Shown here: in pieces, positions 34,579 through 45,160 of the stretch
Position numbering within the stretch: the first letter of the stretch is position 1
How the letters are laid out: every line of letters begins with the position of its first letter
Assembly: GCA_010909165.1 (NCBI GenBank)
Contig: VJWM01000016.1
Coordinates: 806,001 to 870,000 of the forward strand
DNA from: Anthoceros angustus
Taxonomy: Eukaryota > Streptophyta > Anthocerotopsida > Anthocerotales > Anthocerotaceae
Length of the DNA: 64,000 nt
Direction of reading: 5' to 3'
Notes under the pieces: model-generated
Told to the model about the DNA's origin: nothing
Databases searched by the model: none
The model's input: only the letters and a program-made list of their open reading frames with translations
Translations under genes and position numbers: made by a program

Positions 34579-37198
34579 TTAGGGTTTTCTGCGCCACCGG
34601 TGGATTTGTGCTAGCGGGTCGGCTTCATGGTCCACCTCCACAACCTTGCCTAGCAGAAGGCCCTCGGGGTCATCTGCGGCTGGACCGCAATCATCATGCC
34701 CGCTTGGATCTCGATAGATCCTCGGCTTGTTGTTCCAACCGTTCCGCCTAGCGGCGATCCTGCGGCACCGATAAATCTCTCGGTCCTGTCCAAATATTCG
34801 TCTTGCTAGTGCTGCATCCACCACTACTTCGTCCGGAAACATCACGGGAGGTTCTTGAGCATGCGCTTCCCGGTTATACCATGTCCATGCCATTTCCAAT
34901 GGACGAAGATGACCTGACGCTACTAAACCCGCTATTGCCAACTGCTCCTCCCAAAAACCATCCCACCAAGATAGCTGCAACGCATTGAAGATTTCTGTGG
35001 AAGTTCTTAACTGTCTATTGTCTTCCACTCCAGCCATAGCCTCGGGACATACATGTGGATGCTCCTTTGCTCCTTGCCCTTCGCCTCACATGCGGTGGTA
35101 CCGGTGGAGCCGCAACAATCTCCTCTCGCACTCCATCCCGTGGTGAACACCACCATCCGGGGTCCATTGTGGTGTGGAAAATTGCTTGCACCTCAAAGAC
35201 CGCCACAAACTCATGACTAGGCAACTCCTCCCGAGTGACCTTAAATTGATGTTGAAAACGTGGTTGTGTAGATCGTTGCGGGGAGAACCTCCGGGCGGCC
35301 ATAAATATTGCTTAAAATCAGGCACCTCCTTCATGAGATGGACCTTCGGCGTAGGAGTACAAGCCCTCTCCAAGCAAGCAATCAACTCCGGCAATGTGTA
35401 TGCCTCTTTCAAGTTCAGCACAACAGAAAAACGGGAAAACATTTGATCAATCGATCATGGGTATGGCCAACAATGAGAAACCCCACTTTAACCTTCTTAA
35501 AAATACCAATGGACACCAACATCGCAATACGCCAACACCTCCTGGTTCTTGTTACGAGCCATTGTATTGTCCATCTGCAGTAAAGAGTTTCGTGCAATTG
35601 CCCTCCCACAAATTAATCACATGCTGGATTACGAATTGTGCCGTTAGGATCATTCCGAATATTGGGTAGCTCGGTACACATAAGTGCGCATGAATTTGTT
35701 GAACACCAAAACCCCAACCACATGGATGTAGATTAGGGCACTATCCACATCTTTGGGCACTCTACGGAAATGAGGCAACTCAGTTTTTTTCTGGTCCATA
35801 CCATCTATCGCAATCCCTATGTACTTGGTCGGTTGAGCCATACACTTCCCGCGATGCTTCGCCATTTTCCTCCGCTCCATCTATTGTTGATCCCGGTGAT
35901 AATTGAGGAGTTCTCTGTTTCTATCTGCACATACAAGGGCCACCATCAGGACACGCACGCGCAACAACGCAAGTGTTCCCCCTGGCCCAAAGTCATCGTG
36001 CCAAACCCTAAGTCTCCTAAGGCCATAGGGTTTGCGCCCTCTACCGATACCACGGCCATCCAATCACCGGACATCCGGTGCTTGATGATAAGGTAGAGGA
36101 TTCTCGGTTGTACCTTGCTCTTTGTCGTTCCCGGCGTTTTTTATTTTAGCTTTTAACTTCTCACAGATAGCACAGACGGAGAAGCGGTTGGATCTTGGTA
36201 TTTTAACAGACCTGAAGTGCCGTATCCACAACTTGCGTAAATAGTAACATACATGTGCGGTAATCGCTCTTGCTGTCTAGCATACTCAATATAAATCTCC
36301 TCCTTCGTGAATGTATCGGTGTTAAAGACTTCCCTATTGGGTAGCCTTTCCACATTTCCTTTGAAAACAAATCCATCCACATTACACTGTAGACCATACG
36401 GTAGGTATTTTTCCGGCCAGGCTCGGCAAACCTCGTCCCCTTCTCAGATGCGAGCATTCTACTGAGTGCCCCAATGCAAAACACACGGCAAAATGCCCTC
36501 ACACACACCGAAACCTTTCCGTGTGGTAGCTTGTTCAACCATCCGGTCACGACACCAGTTTCGTCATCTTCGATCACATCAATCTGGTCCTGCAAATGCT
36601 GTTCCTGCTCCCCCTTACTCATCGAAAAAAAGGCCACGCGACAGGCTTTTAGCCTGCCATGTCCCAACTTTCCTATGCACTTTCTCCCACAGCACTGCCT
36701 CCTCAGGTCTGCACATAGCTTCGCCCGACTACAGTGCTTCGCCAAAACATTGTCCACCTTATTCCTTGCAGCATGGTTCTTGGTGGAACACATAACCCCA
36801 TCCATAGACTGCAACTCCAACCCCCTCGACTTGGGATTAGCAGGGAGCAGCATTTCTGGCAATTCTGCCAGGAGGCCTCGTTCTGCCTCCTCTCCAAACA
36901 GTGCAATCGGATCTCGTACCACATTTGGTCTCCCCCGCCTTCCACTCCCAGAACCTCCTTCACCCACTCCTGCAAACTCCAAACCAAAATCAACAATGCC
37001 ATAGACCTTCTCACCACAGTCCGGCGACTCAGCAACACTCTCTGTTTCCGATTCCGTGCTATTCTCGGTTGTGGCCTGCGGTGAAACACAACGCGTTGAA
37101 AATACTCCTGCGACCCACATGGATCTGTAGGCGCCACCTTGTCTCCCTCTGCGCGGCCAGGACACACCCGCTTGGCCCGGGGATTTGGATCTGGGCAA
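34579..37198 (-). pseudogene. Decayed DDE-type transposase of the IDGMDQ / VGHTHD class
   Basis: Read on the minus strand: a 331-codon open stretch at 36203-37198 with a Cys-rich patch (CADLRRQCCGRKCIGKLG), then HGKVSVCVRAFCRVFCIG. A frame change near 36250-36290 leads to RFSVCAICEKLKAKI near 36170. Next is 35650-35880 with IGIAIDGMDQKKTELPHFRR, and then 35415-35609 with IGIFKKVKVGFLIVGHTHDR. This order of an IDGMDQ strand followed by a VGHTH(D/E) motif is, as I recall, that of transposon-borne DDE proteins annotated as DUF7869-like in plants, oomycetes and animals. The catalytic acids would lie in these strands. A C-terminal open stretch is at 34579-35037. Several frame breaks or introns separate the pieces, so it is probably inactive. 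Confidence 0.6.
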
Positions 37199-38094
37199 AA
37201 CATCCTCGCCAACTTCTTCGCACCCGGTGACTTGAACAAGCCAGGGTAAATGGTACCTGGTGCAGGCTGCCGAGGCGGGCCAAGATTGCGGATATCGGGG
37301 GAGGGATATCGAGGGCGCCGCCTCTCTTGTTCACGGCGGCGGGCACGAGCTACCGCCGATCCACATGGTGCAATTTCTTCGCGCGCGCCTCGTTAAGTGT
37401 CCACCAGATCGAACAAAACAAGTCTCCATCGCTTGCGACCTCGTCCGCTATACCACCGCAGGCGGTGTCATCCAAGTCGATGTGTGCCCAGCTTCTTGAC
37501 TACAGACATTCACCGGACGTCCGCGGTTCCCTTGGTTGTCCACTCAAGCGCCGCCAAGTCCACGATGTCGGACTCGGACACATGCCCGAGATCTTCATCG
37601 ATCACTAGTCGCGTTCACCAAATCAAAGAACTCTTCCTCTGCGAGGTCACCGCCATTGCGCTACCAAAGAGTAGAAGAAAGTGCTCACAATGTGCTCGGC
37701 GGGAAGACGCGTAGCTAGACATGTTCAAACTTGTATCCAGCCTCGTGGCCCGCTCGTAATCAATTATGTGATTGGCCGGATGTAAATTGCGGCTCTGATC
37801 CTGAAGTCTCGTTAATTGCCTTATGATTGCAAGGATCGAGGCGAGGAGGTTATGCAAAGGCGAAACATGTTTAGCCGATGGCAAAACATGGAATATTCTC
37901 ATAAATATGCTTTACTACTTGTTTTGCCGATGTGCCTTTGGAGCGCGAATGAAGGCTAAACTTGGCGACGATCGCATTGGATGATTTCCCATGCGAGTGG
38001 AATTGCGAATTGTCACGACGATGCCGAGTCGCTCTCTTGCACATCGTGACCCCACATAGTCATACTACCTTCCTCCACCGCTGGAAGACCGATT
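37199..38094. promoter_or_regulatory. Central divergent region of the 11.6-kb transposon
   Basis: It lies between the leftward transposase-like gene and the rightward methyltransferase-like gene, and contains one copy of the CACCGGACGTCCG palindrome (37511-37527). No convincing coding signal was recognised; it is a candidate shared promoter. Confidence 0.3.
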
Positions 38095-39825
38095 TTGGCG
38101 CCAACTGGTGAGATGGTGGATATATTGAGCGAGGGACAAAGCGATGATTTGTCTCTTATCCCTCGTATTCAGCGGGAATCGGAGTGTCTTCGAATTCTGC
38201 GTGGTTTCATTGAAGGTCAACACCGCTCCAACCTCACAGCCATCCGTGTTTCACGAAGAACATACCAGGTCCCGTTGATGTGCGACGCGCTGTTTCGACA
38301 ATCCTTAATGCTTGCAGTCAATTATGTGCTCACCTCATGTTATACTTGCTAGTATGTCCAATGTTCTCCTTGCTACAATGGGTTGTTTGGCACAGATGGG
38401 CCCTCAAACAGAAGCGGAGCAAAGGCGCCAAACCCGATGGAGCGCTAGCGGGGGAGAAAAAACGGACCAGGCGGCAGGCCTTTGATTCGCAGGGCCCCAT
38501 GGAGACTGTGACCAGTCCGGATCCGAAGGCATCAAGATGCATACCCCGACACCTGTGAACCCGCGCCCCACGACAACGTCCCCAACTAGAGCAACTTTCC
38601 AAAGTCCTTACAAGCAAGCAGACATCGACATGATCGGAAGGATGCTTCAGGACAACTCTCCTTTCGATATATCTGACACGAGTTGGACTGTGCAACAACG
38701 TCCTGCAGGACGGTTGGTATTTCTGTACCTCTTGGGTGCTGGACAAGCCAGTTCAAAGCCCTCATGTCTTGGTGCTGTTTTGTTCACGCAATTCGTGGAG
38801 AAGGATGACCAAGGGTATGTCATTTTTTTGTGTACACTGAAGACAAACCAGCTTCTGAAACTTGACCCCAATGTCGTCCGAGTCTACTCAGCTGTGATCA
38901 AGAATTTTGACACGGTGGCTTGCCAGCCGGAAAGCGTCCGTGAAGAACTGCAGGCTTGCAGAAAAATGATGGGCACAGAGTTTTCCACAAGGTAATGCAC
39001 CAAGTATGTTTAGAAGGCGTTAGGCAGGCTGCTGGTACTCTGTCGGATTCAGGTGTAAACCCACCCGTCGCCGCAGTGGGTGGTAGTGGATCATCGGCCG
39101 GTGAAAGCAGCATAGGACGGCACATCGACTTGACGGGAATTCAAAGCATCCAAGCGGTGCATCCGCCGGCAAGCACACCAGCAGTGCATCTGCCAGGAAG
39201 CAACAACAGAGCACTGCATCAGCCGGGAAGCATCTTGAAGATGGCGGAAATCATTTCACAAGGGCATCTACAGGAAAGCAACCAGCTTCACCGGGATGCA
39301 ACCGAGCAAAGGCATCCGAGGGAAGCATCCTGCAATGCCATGGTGGGGAAACATCCTAGCATTGCATCTGCTCAGAGGTCTGCAATACAACCAATTGCAA
39401 ATGATCCAGCAGCATCGGCGTCGGTTTCCGTCGGCCCCCGAGCCAATGCGTCCGGTGTGCACCGGACGTCCCGGGTTTTGACTATGGCCAACAGACTTGG
39501 TGATTCTTCAAGGCTACAGAAGGAAGCTAGCTTGACCGGGTATGACGAGGATATGGAGAACGACGGTGAGGACACAGAGGACTATGCGATGGCGTCCTAC
39601 CCGCCGAGGAGGACGAAGATGATCAAGACGGTGAAGATGGCTCAGAAGCCTGGAAGGAGACCTGCGAGGCTAATGACGATGAGCATGACCTCGAGGTCCT
39701 GTCCCCACTGCATGATTGCTCACAGCGGTCTTGGCTTGTCCGGATCGCAGGAGGGTGCAGCAGTCGCCCGTGGGAATGCATCAAAGGCGGCGAGGAGGAG
39801 GGAGAGATGGCAAACCAATCGATGA
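38095..39825 (+). pseudogene. Unrecognised N-terminal coding segments of the plus-strand transposon gene
   Basis: Open pieces are 38095-38352, 38537-38995 and 38956-39825, in changing frames. The second has a compact folded look (IDMIGRMLQDNSPFDISDTS, GQGYVIF-like hydrophobic runs). The third is low complexity, with repeated AVHPPAST / AVHLPGSN / ALHQPGS words. I do not recognise a family. It is probably upstream coding sequence of the methyltransferase-like gene, or an accessory gene. Confidence 0.35.
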
Positions 39826-39998
39826 GAAGGCGCGGGCCAGTAGTGGCAAAGCCAAGAAGGCAAGGGCAAACGGAGAAGCCTGCAATTGCAATTGGGAGCG
39901 AAGAGTCGGAGGAGGAGGATGAACCGCTTCCGTGTTTGTGGAGATTGCCAAGGATAGCGCGGTGGCTACAGACGATGTGAGCTTCGCCATCAAAGCGT

Positions 39999-41107
39999 AT
40001 GCAAGCCGGACGTGGAAAGGGACGTATCGCAATGAAGAGAGTGTGGGAGTCTACTCGCCAATCAAGTGTTGCACCCCAGGAATTGTGTCGATGTGGTGAG
40101 GAAGTTGGATCTCGCATGGGTAGAGGCTTTGATGCAAAAGATGAAGCATTGTCCACTGGGTGGTGTGTTGCCCATGGTTGTGGTTGTGGATCCGTCACAA
40201 TGTGCTACACAAGAGAATTTCAACGTTCAGAAGGTGGACAGGGGGGATTACATTTTTTTCGTCTTAGGGGAAACCATTCCTTCCGTGCAAGGTCCCTACT
40301 GCCTCATCTGCACTCCACCGTGGAAGAGTACAAGTGGATGGATGCATATGTGCTCATTGGACTCAGAGGGCGAGATGAGGATCGTAGCCACGGACCACAA
40401 CACCATAGCGACGCCAGAAGACATTTACCTTCATGGACCGTGTGCGTTACATCGTGAGTTCTTGTCTCGGAGGTCGAAGGGTTTGAAGTGTGACGTGGAT
40501 TGGAAGCTAGATGTGTATGCACGACAGGTGATCCCCAAGTGGGATGCGACCAAGCATGGCCCCAAGGTGCGATATCACGCCGTGGACAATAGGACCTTTG
40601 GATTATTGTGTGGCTAAAGTTGACGAAGTGTGGAGGTATGTGGACGAGATTTTGAGAAGTGGGAATGTAAGCAACTACGAGCGGATAGATCTTGCCCGAG
40701 CACTAGCGGTAACAGCGAAGGCTACAAGGAAGTCGAGGAAATGCAGCCGCGAGAGATCTTGTGGTCATCGATGTGAAGGAATCGGATGTTCTGTGAGAGT
40801 GTGGAAGTGTTTTCGTGGTATCGAGCACTCAAGCAACAACAATTTGAAGACGGCATGCATGAAGGTTTTGGCTGGAGAAATGAGCTTGAAGCAAATGCAA
40901 GAGTGGGTGGAGAAGGCCAAAAAATTGAACCTCATTCACATCACCCTTGCGAAGAACCTGAATTGTGAGACTTTCCAGCAGGTTAGGGATCGATACCCTC
41001 AATACAGCACGGTGGAGCAGATCAGCAACTTTCAACCGGCATTCAAAAATATGGTAAGTGACATGGACGGCAAGCACCGGCCACCCGGTGCATGTGATAT
41101 GTACTAA
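39999..41107 (+). pseudogene. Middle coding segments of the transposon plus-strand gene; possible ParB-like region
   Basis: The pieces 40066-40617 and 40544-41107 overlap in different frames. The first contains VVRKLDLAWVEALMQKM, GGVLPMVVVVDP and RGDYIFFVLGE. The layout faintly recalls ParB/sulfiredoxin-fold domains that accompany beta-class methyltransferases. That is a weak resemblance. The second is helical (MSLKQMQEWVEKAKKLNLI, FQQVRDRYPQYSTVEQISNF). Confidence 0.3.
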
Positions 41108-41368
41108 ACAGAAATATGCTTGTTTGCGCATGGTTTGTTTCCACGTCTGACAGTTGGAACTTTGCCATTGCGTGCAGCGGGCCAATGCCTGTCTCGAGTG
41201 GAGTGCACTCCCTGACAATTTCAAGGAACATGTTTTGAAAGCCAAAGCTTGGAGGATAATGGCAGATGAGCAGCGACAATTGTTGGAGGCCTCCAGTACC
41301 GAAAAGTTACAGACTTTCAGGGATGACGCCGGAGAACCTGCAGGGTAGGTATAGTATGTGGCAACATC

Positions 41369-42245
41369 GTGCAGATGGCCCAGTTTCTAGAACCCCGTCC
41401 GTTTGCCATGATTCTGTTGGACTTGCCCCGGGGGTTGAATTTGGATGCGAACTCTAGGGAGTATGACACGCGGTTCACTCGTCAGGAATTTGAGAAGATC
41501 ATAATGACATTCCAAGGCATCACAACGTCTGAGGTTTTTCGAGTCGTGGTATTCCATTCGCCTGATGATATGTCCATGGTTCGTGAAGTTTTGCTTGCAG
41601 CATGTAAAGGTGGTGTCACGTCGTGCTTCTGGCACAAAACTAATGTGACGGCACCCTCCACAGATAAGCTGTATGATGCAGGTGATTACATCACCACGGG
41701 CGCAGGCTCCTTAAAGCAGGATTGTCTGCCTCAGCATTTCTCCCTCAGTGCAGCAGCTGATGTTATGAATGACGGAGGGTTGACAACTTGCTTTGAGAAG
41801 GTCATGGAACATAAGCTATGTTACAACACGAGATGATAGGGTGGTTTCCCCTACGAAGCCCATTAGATTGTTGAGGAAGTTGATTGAGTACACAATGGAA
41901 GGCGAGTGGATCCTAGATGGTTGTGCGAGGCTCTGGTTCGGTATGGTAGCGACCCTCAAGTCGCCGCAATGTCATTTCGATGACGTAGATCCCGAGCGGT
42001 GCAATTCATGGGTTTGCGGCTCAATACGATGGACAAGCGCCAAGCGAGGAGGAGGAGGTGGGAGGCGTTGGCGGGTATGCACCCAAGGCGTGCGACAAGA
42101 GCCCATGGTGAACACATCGCGGTGGCGAGGTTTTTGTGGGTGCAGGCGGCGTGCGGACAAGAAGGCGCGATGCACAATTGAGGCGTGTCGATCCACTTTC
42201 GGCTGGTGTTGTAGGACATCCGTCGACAAGTGCAGGGGAGGTTAG
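41369..42245 (+). pseudogene. Decayed beta-class N4/N6 DNA amino-methyltransferase-like domain
   Basis: In 41369-41836, FAMILLDLPRGLNLD stands where motif IV (DPPY/DPPW) is expected. It is followed by a strand-helix pair (VFRVVVFHSPDDMSMVREVL), SCFWHKTNV and ITTGAG. After one frame change near 41800-41830, 41793-42245 gives KPIRLLRKLIEYTMEGEWIL, then DGCAR and, after further drift, DVDPERC. This matches the order IV ... KP..LL..LI ... motif I (LDxCAGSG) ... acidic strand, that is, the beta-class arrangement of PF01555 enzymes. The catalytic DPPY has become DLPR and the glycine loop is frame-damaged. The methyltransferase fold is inferred from motif order only. Confidence 0.6.
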
Positions 42246-43991
42246 TGAGAAACGCGCAGCGCACATTGGCGAGATGGCTGCGAAGAGGCTTTTGCAACAT
42301 TGGGGGCGATGGATCGAGGTCCATCCTTGAGGACGAGAAGTATGATGGCCGATTGACTCTCCGGACAACTTCGCGTGACCAAAACAAACTTGTAGCATCC
42401 GAATCGGATTGGGAGAGAGTTGTGAGGGCTAGGAAATGCAGGGCGACCGGTTGGGTTAACGTTGCTTTTGTGTTGGACTCAAAGCTTTGAGACAACTTAC
42501 GTCTGACAGCCCCATGTCTTACAACACCGGACAGCCGGTGATAAAGGCATTCGGTGTCCATTGTGTCCGATTGATCCAAGCTCGGCTTGCGAACCATTTT
42601 TGTTCACGATGGCTTTTCGGGCAAGGGAGAAACATGGTCGGCTGAACAACATTGCATCAATGAGCATCCTCATGCATATCCTTCAATCGAACACCGGAAA
42701 AGGGGATTGAGAACTACGCCACGCCGCCCAATCGCCATTTCCTGAGCACCGCGTCACGGCGCATTGGTGTGCATGAGTTGGCCCCTGCGAGGCGAGGCGT
42801 AGGGAAGGCGGTAGTGGCACCCGATTCGAGCTTCGTCCATGTGCGTGAAGTGTCATGGCCGAGACCTTATCGGAATTGCATTTCGCACATCGACCATGCC
42901 GGGCGCTTATACCAGACCAACGAATAGCGAAATGCATTGCTATAAGAAATTCGGTCTGAACACGGCCACACGGGGTCTATTGTGGTGGAAAGCCTTCGCC
43001 GCGCGGGTGATTAGTCGCGGACATGATGAATGCATTCATCATATGCATGTAAAGGGACGATGTCACGATGCGTGTACGACCGCATTGAACCCGCAATTGT
43101 AAATAGATTGCCGCAGGTGTGTCCGAAAGGCCGGTATGAAGTTGAGATTTCATCCAATTTCGGTAGTGCAACCTCGGGCTGCACACTAAAATGGATTCAT
43201 ACCATTCGCACATTCACGGATGTCCGGGTCATACAAGTCTGATACAATGTCGTCGCTCTTTTTTGGTGATCGGACCCTTAAACTCATTTTGTGGACCTTT
43301 TTTTAATATCCATTTTGTGCGGCCTATAAATTGCATGTATCTGTCTTAAAGAATTGGCAGAAATTCATGAGAACTTGGAGGAGTGTAGACCATGTGAAGG
43401 TCTTATTACCTTAAAACCATTGAAATGCATGGTTTCATTCTTAAAGTCACATCTTTATCATGCAATTTTTTTAAAAAATTCTGCAAATTATGAAATTCAA
43501 GCTTTTTTATTTCCAGGTCCCAAATTTCACCCCCTCAAAACCAGAGACGAGGAGCCGTCTCCCACTCTTAGGAGACCTTGTTTAAAGGTCAGTGGGAGCC
43601 TAGAATGCGAGTTTTAGAGGAGAGCTAGGTGTCATGGGAGCCTAGAGTGTGAGTCTATAGAGTGTGAGCCTAGAGTGTGTGCCTAGAGTGTGTGAGTGTG
43701 AGCCTAGAGTGTGTGAATGTCAGTGGGAGCCTCGAGTGCGAGTGTGTGAGTCTATAGTGTGAGTGTGTATAGAGGAGATCTGGCTGTCGTGGGACCCTAG
43801 AGTGTGAGAGTGAGCCTAGACTGAGAGCGTGAGCCTAGAGTGTGAGGGTGTCTTCTAGAGAGCTGGGTGTCCTAGGAGTCAGAGTGTGAGGGTGTCTACA
43901 AGAGAGTTGGGTGTCATTGGAGCCTAGAGGAGAGCTGGGTGTCTAGAGGATAGCTCTCAAGAATATGAGGGGAGAAAGCTAGAGAGAGATA

Positions 43992-44097
43992 TGTACCTCA
44001 TTTGGTACTAAAAATTCAGTGAAAATATACCTCATTTGGTACTGAAACTCAGAAAAAATATACCTCATTTGGTACTAAAAATTCAGGAAAAAAATAC
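43992..44097. repeat. Tandem repeat, about 35 bp, three units
   Basis: TACCTCATTTGGTACTRAAA is repeated three times, with AAAAATTCAG-type spacers, inside the foldback mosaic. Confidence 0.8.
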
Positions 44098-44870
44098 GGG
44101 CGTGTATCCCTTCCTTTTGACTATCGTTCGGGACCACCATTGTCCAACCCGGATGTCTGCAGTATGACATATGGGCCCATTGCCATGCAGACACATGACA
44201 CTAGACCTGGCTCGGTTCGGAATGCGTGCCTTGTAGACACATGACACCATACCTGGCCTGGTTCATAATACGTTTGGTCCCATTTTTTCAGGTTTGGAAT
44301 GCGTTTCTTCCCATTTTTTCACCTATTTTATCCTTTTAAAAACGACAGATAGATCACAACGAATGCTGTTTTTTAATCACAATAATAAGAAGCCTTGTAT
44401 GAGAAGCATGCAACCCTGGATCTAGTTTAGTAAGTTATAAGTAGTGGTGGTAAGACTCAACTTAGGGCTTAAGGAAGTTAGTCTGCTCTAGGAGTTACTT
44501 TGGGAATGATGTAAGCCTCTCTATAAAAGCAGATGAGGCTAGTCCTAAAGAGGATCATAGGACCTAGAGAGGAGCATACTATGATCCTAGCATTGGGAGT
44601 TACACTCGGGAGGATAGGACTATTCCAGCAAGAGTCAAGAATATATGAGAGATCATAGAGAGCTCCCCAATCTTTACCTAAGTTAGGCGCTTAGCTCTCT
44701 CCCCTCGATCTCCTCCTCAAACAGCTCTCCTCTAGCACGCTCACACTCTAGGCTCCCGAGGCCTGTAGGCACCTCAGTCCTATCCTCACAAGAGTGTAAC
44801 CCTAAGTGCTAGGATTCTTCTAGACATGCTCACACTCTAGGCTCCCAAAGCCTTTAGGCACCTTAGTGCG

Positions 44871-45000
44871 GTGCTGGTAGCTACTTGGAGGCCTAGTGTT
44901 GTGCTGGTAGCTACTTGGAGGCCTAGTGTTGTGCTGGTAGCTACTTGGAGGCCTAGTGCTGTGCTGGTAGCTACTGGAGGCCTAGTGCTGTGCTGGTATC
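44871..45000. repeat. 30-bp minisatellite, four units plus a partial
   Basis: The unit GTGCTGGTAGCTACTTGGAG followed by GCCTAGTGTT repeats from 44871. The complement of its core (CTAGGCCTCCAAGTAG) occurs once at about 15507-15522 in the solo arm, so the minisatellite grew from an internal word of the same repeat family. Confidence 0.9.
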
Positions 45001-45160
45001 CGGTGATGTTTTTGCCGCTGCGTGACTGCCCACCTTGCTAAAAGGGGGTGTTACTACAATACCCTTATTGGGTGCATTAAAAAAACGTCGTATATTTGAA
45101 AATATCGAGGTTGGAGACACCCACCAAAGACTCATTTTGAGTCTTTGCGTCCACCTGGGG

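Larger units (their letters stand above)
31987..43582. mobile_element. 11.6-kb terminal-inverted-repeat transposon carrying a transposase-like and a DNA methyltransferase-like gene
   Basis: The ends are perfect 17-base inverted repeats, AACAAGGTCTCCTAAGA at 31987-32003 and its complement at 43566-43582. The similarity continues imperfectly to GGAGAC. Flanks are TAAA at 31983-31986 and at 43583-43586. Joining the flanks recreates CCTAAAGG, the sequence found at the equivalent place in other copies of the host repeat (for example the complement of 44848-44855), so the insertion boundaries are well supported. Inside, a transposase-like gene runs leftward from about 37.2 kb and a methyltransferase-like gene runs rightward from about 38.1 kb. 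Both are frame-damaged. The superfamily is not identified. Confidence 0.8.
31338..45055. mobile_element. Mosaic of a foldback-type repeat family, split by an 11.6-kb transposon
   Basis: The left edge AGTAACACTCCCTTTT (about 31336) is mirrored at the right edge (AAAAGGGGGTGTTACT, about 45040-45055). Within it 31338-31735 runs in the same orientation as the solo arm at 15436. The parts 31736-31986, 43583-43990, 44386-44620 and 44869-45055 are in the opposite orientation, and 44621-44868 is forward again. Removing the inner element (31987-43582) restores a continuous opposite-orientation arm. No coding capacity is seen in the family itself. Confidence 0.7.

Noticed and set aside
36203-37198. 331-codon frame considered as an independent host gene
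   Set aside because: It lies wholly inside the TIR-bounded element and its continuation carries transposase motifs, so it is better read as the transposase N-terminus.
44871-45000. Regular 30-bp repeats as a possible CRISPR-like array
   Set aside because: Units are directly adjacent with no unique spacers; this is a minisatellite in a plant repeat.
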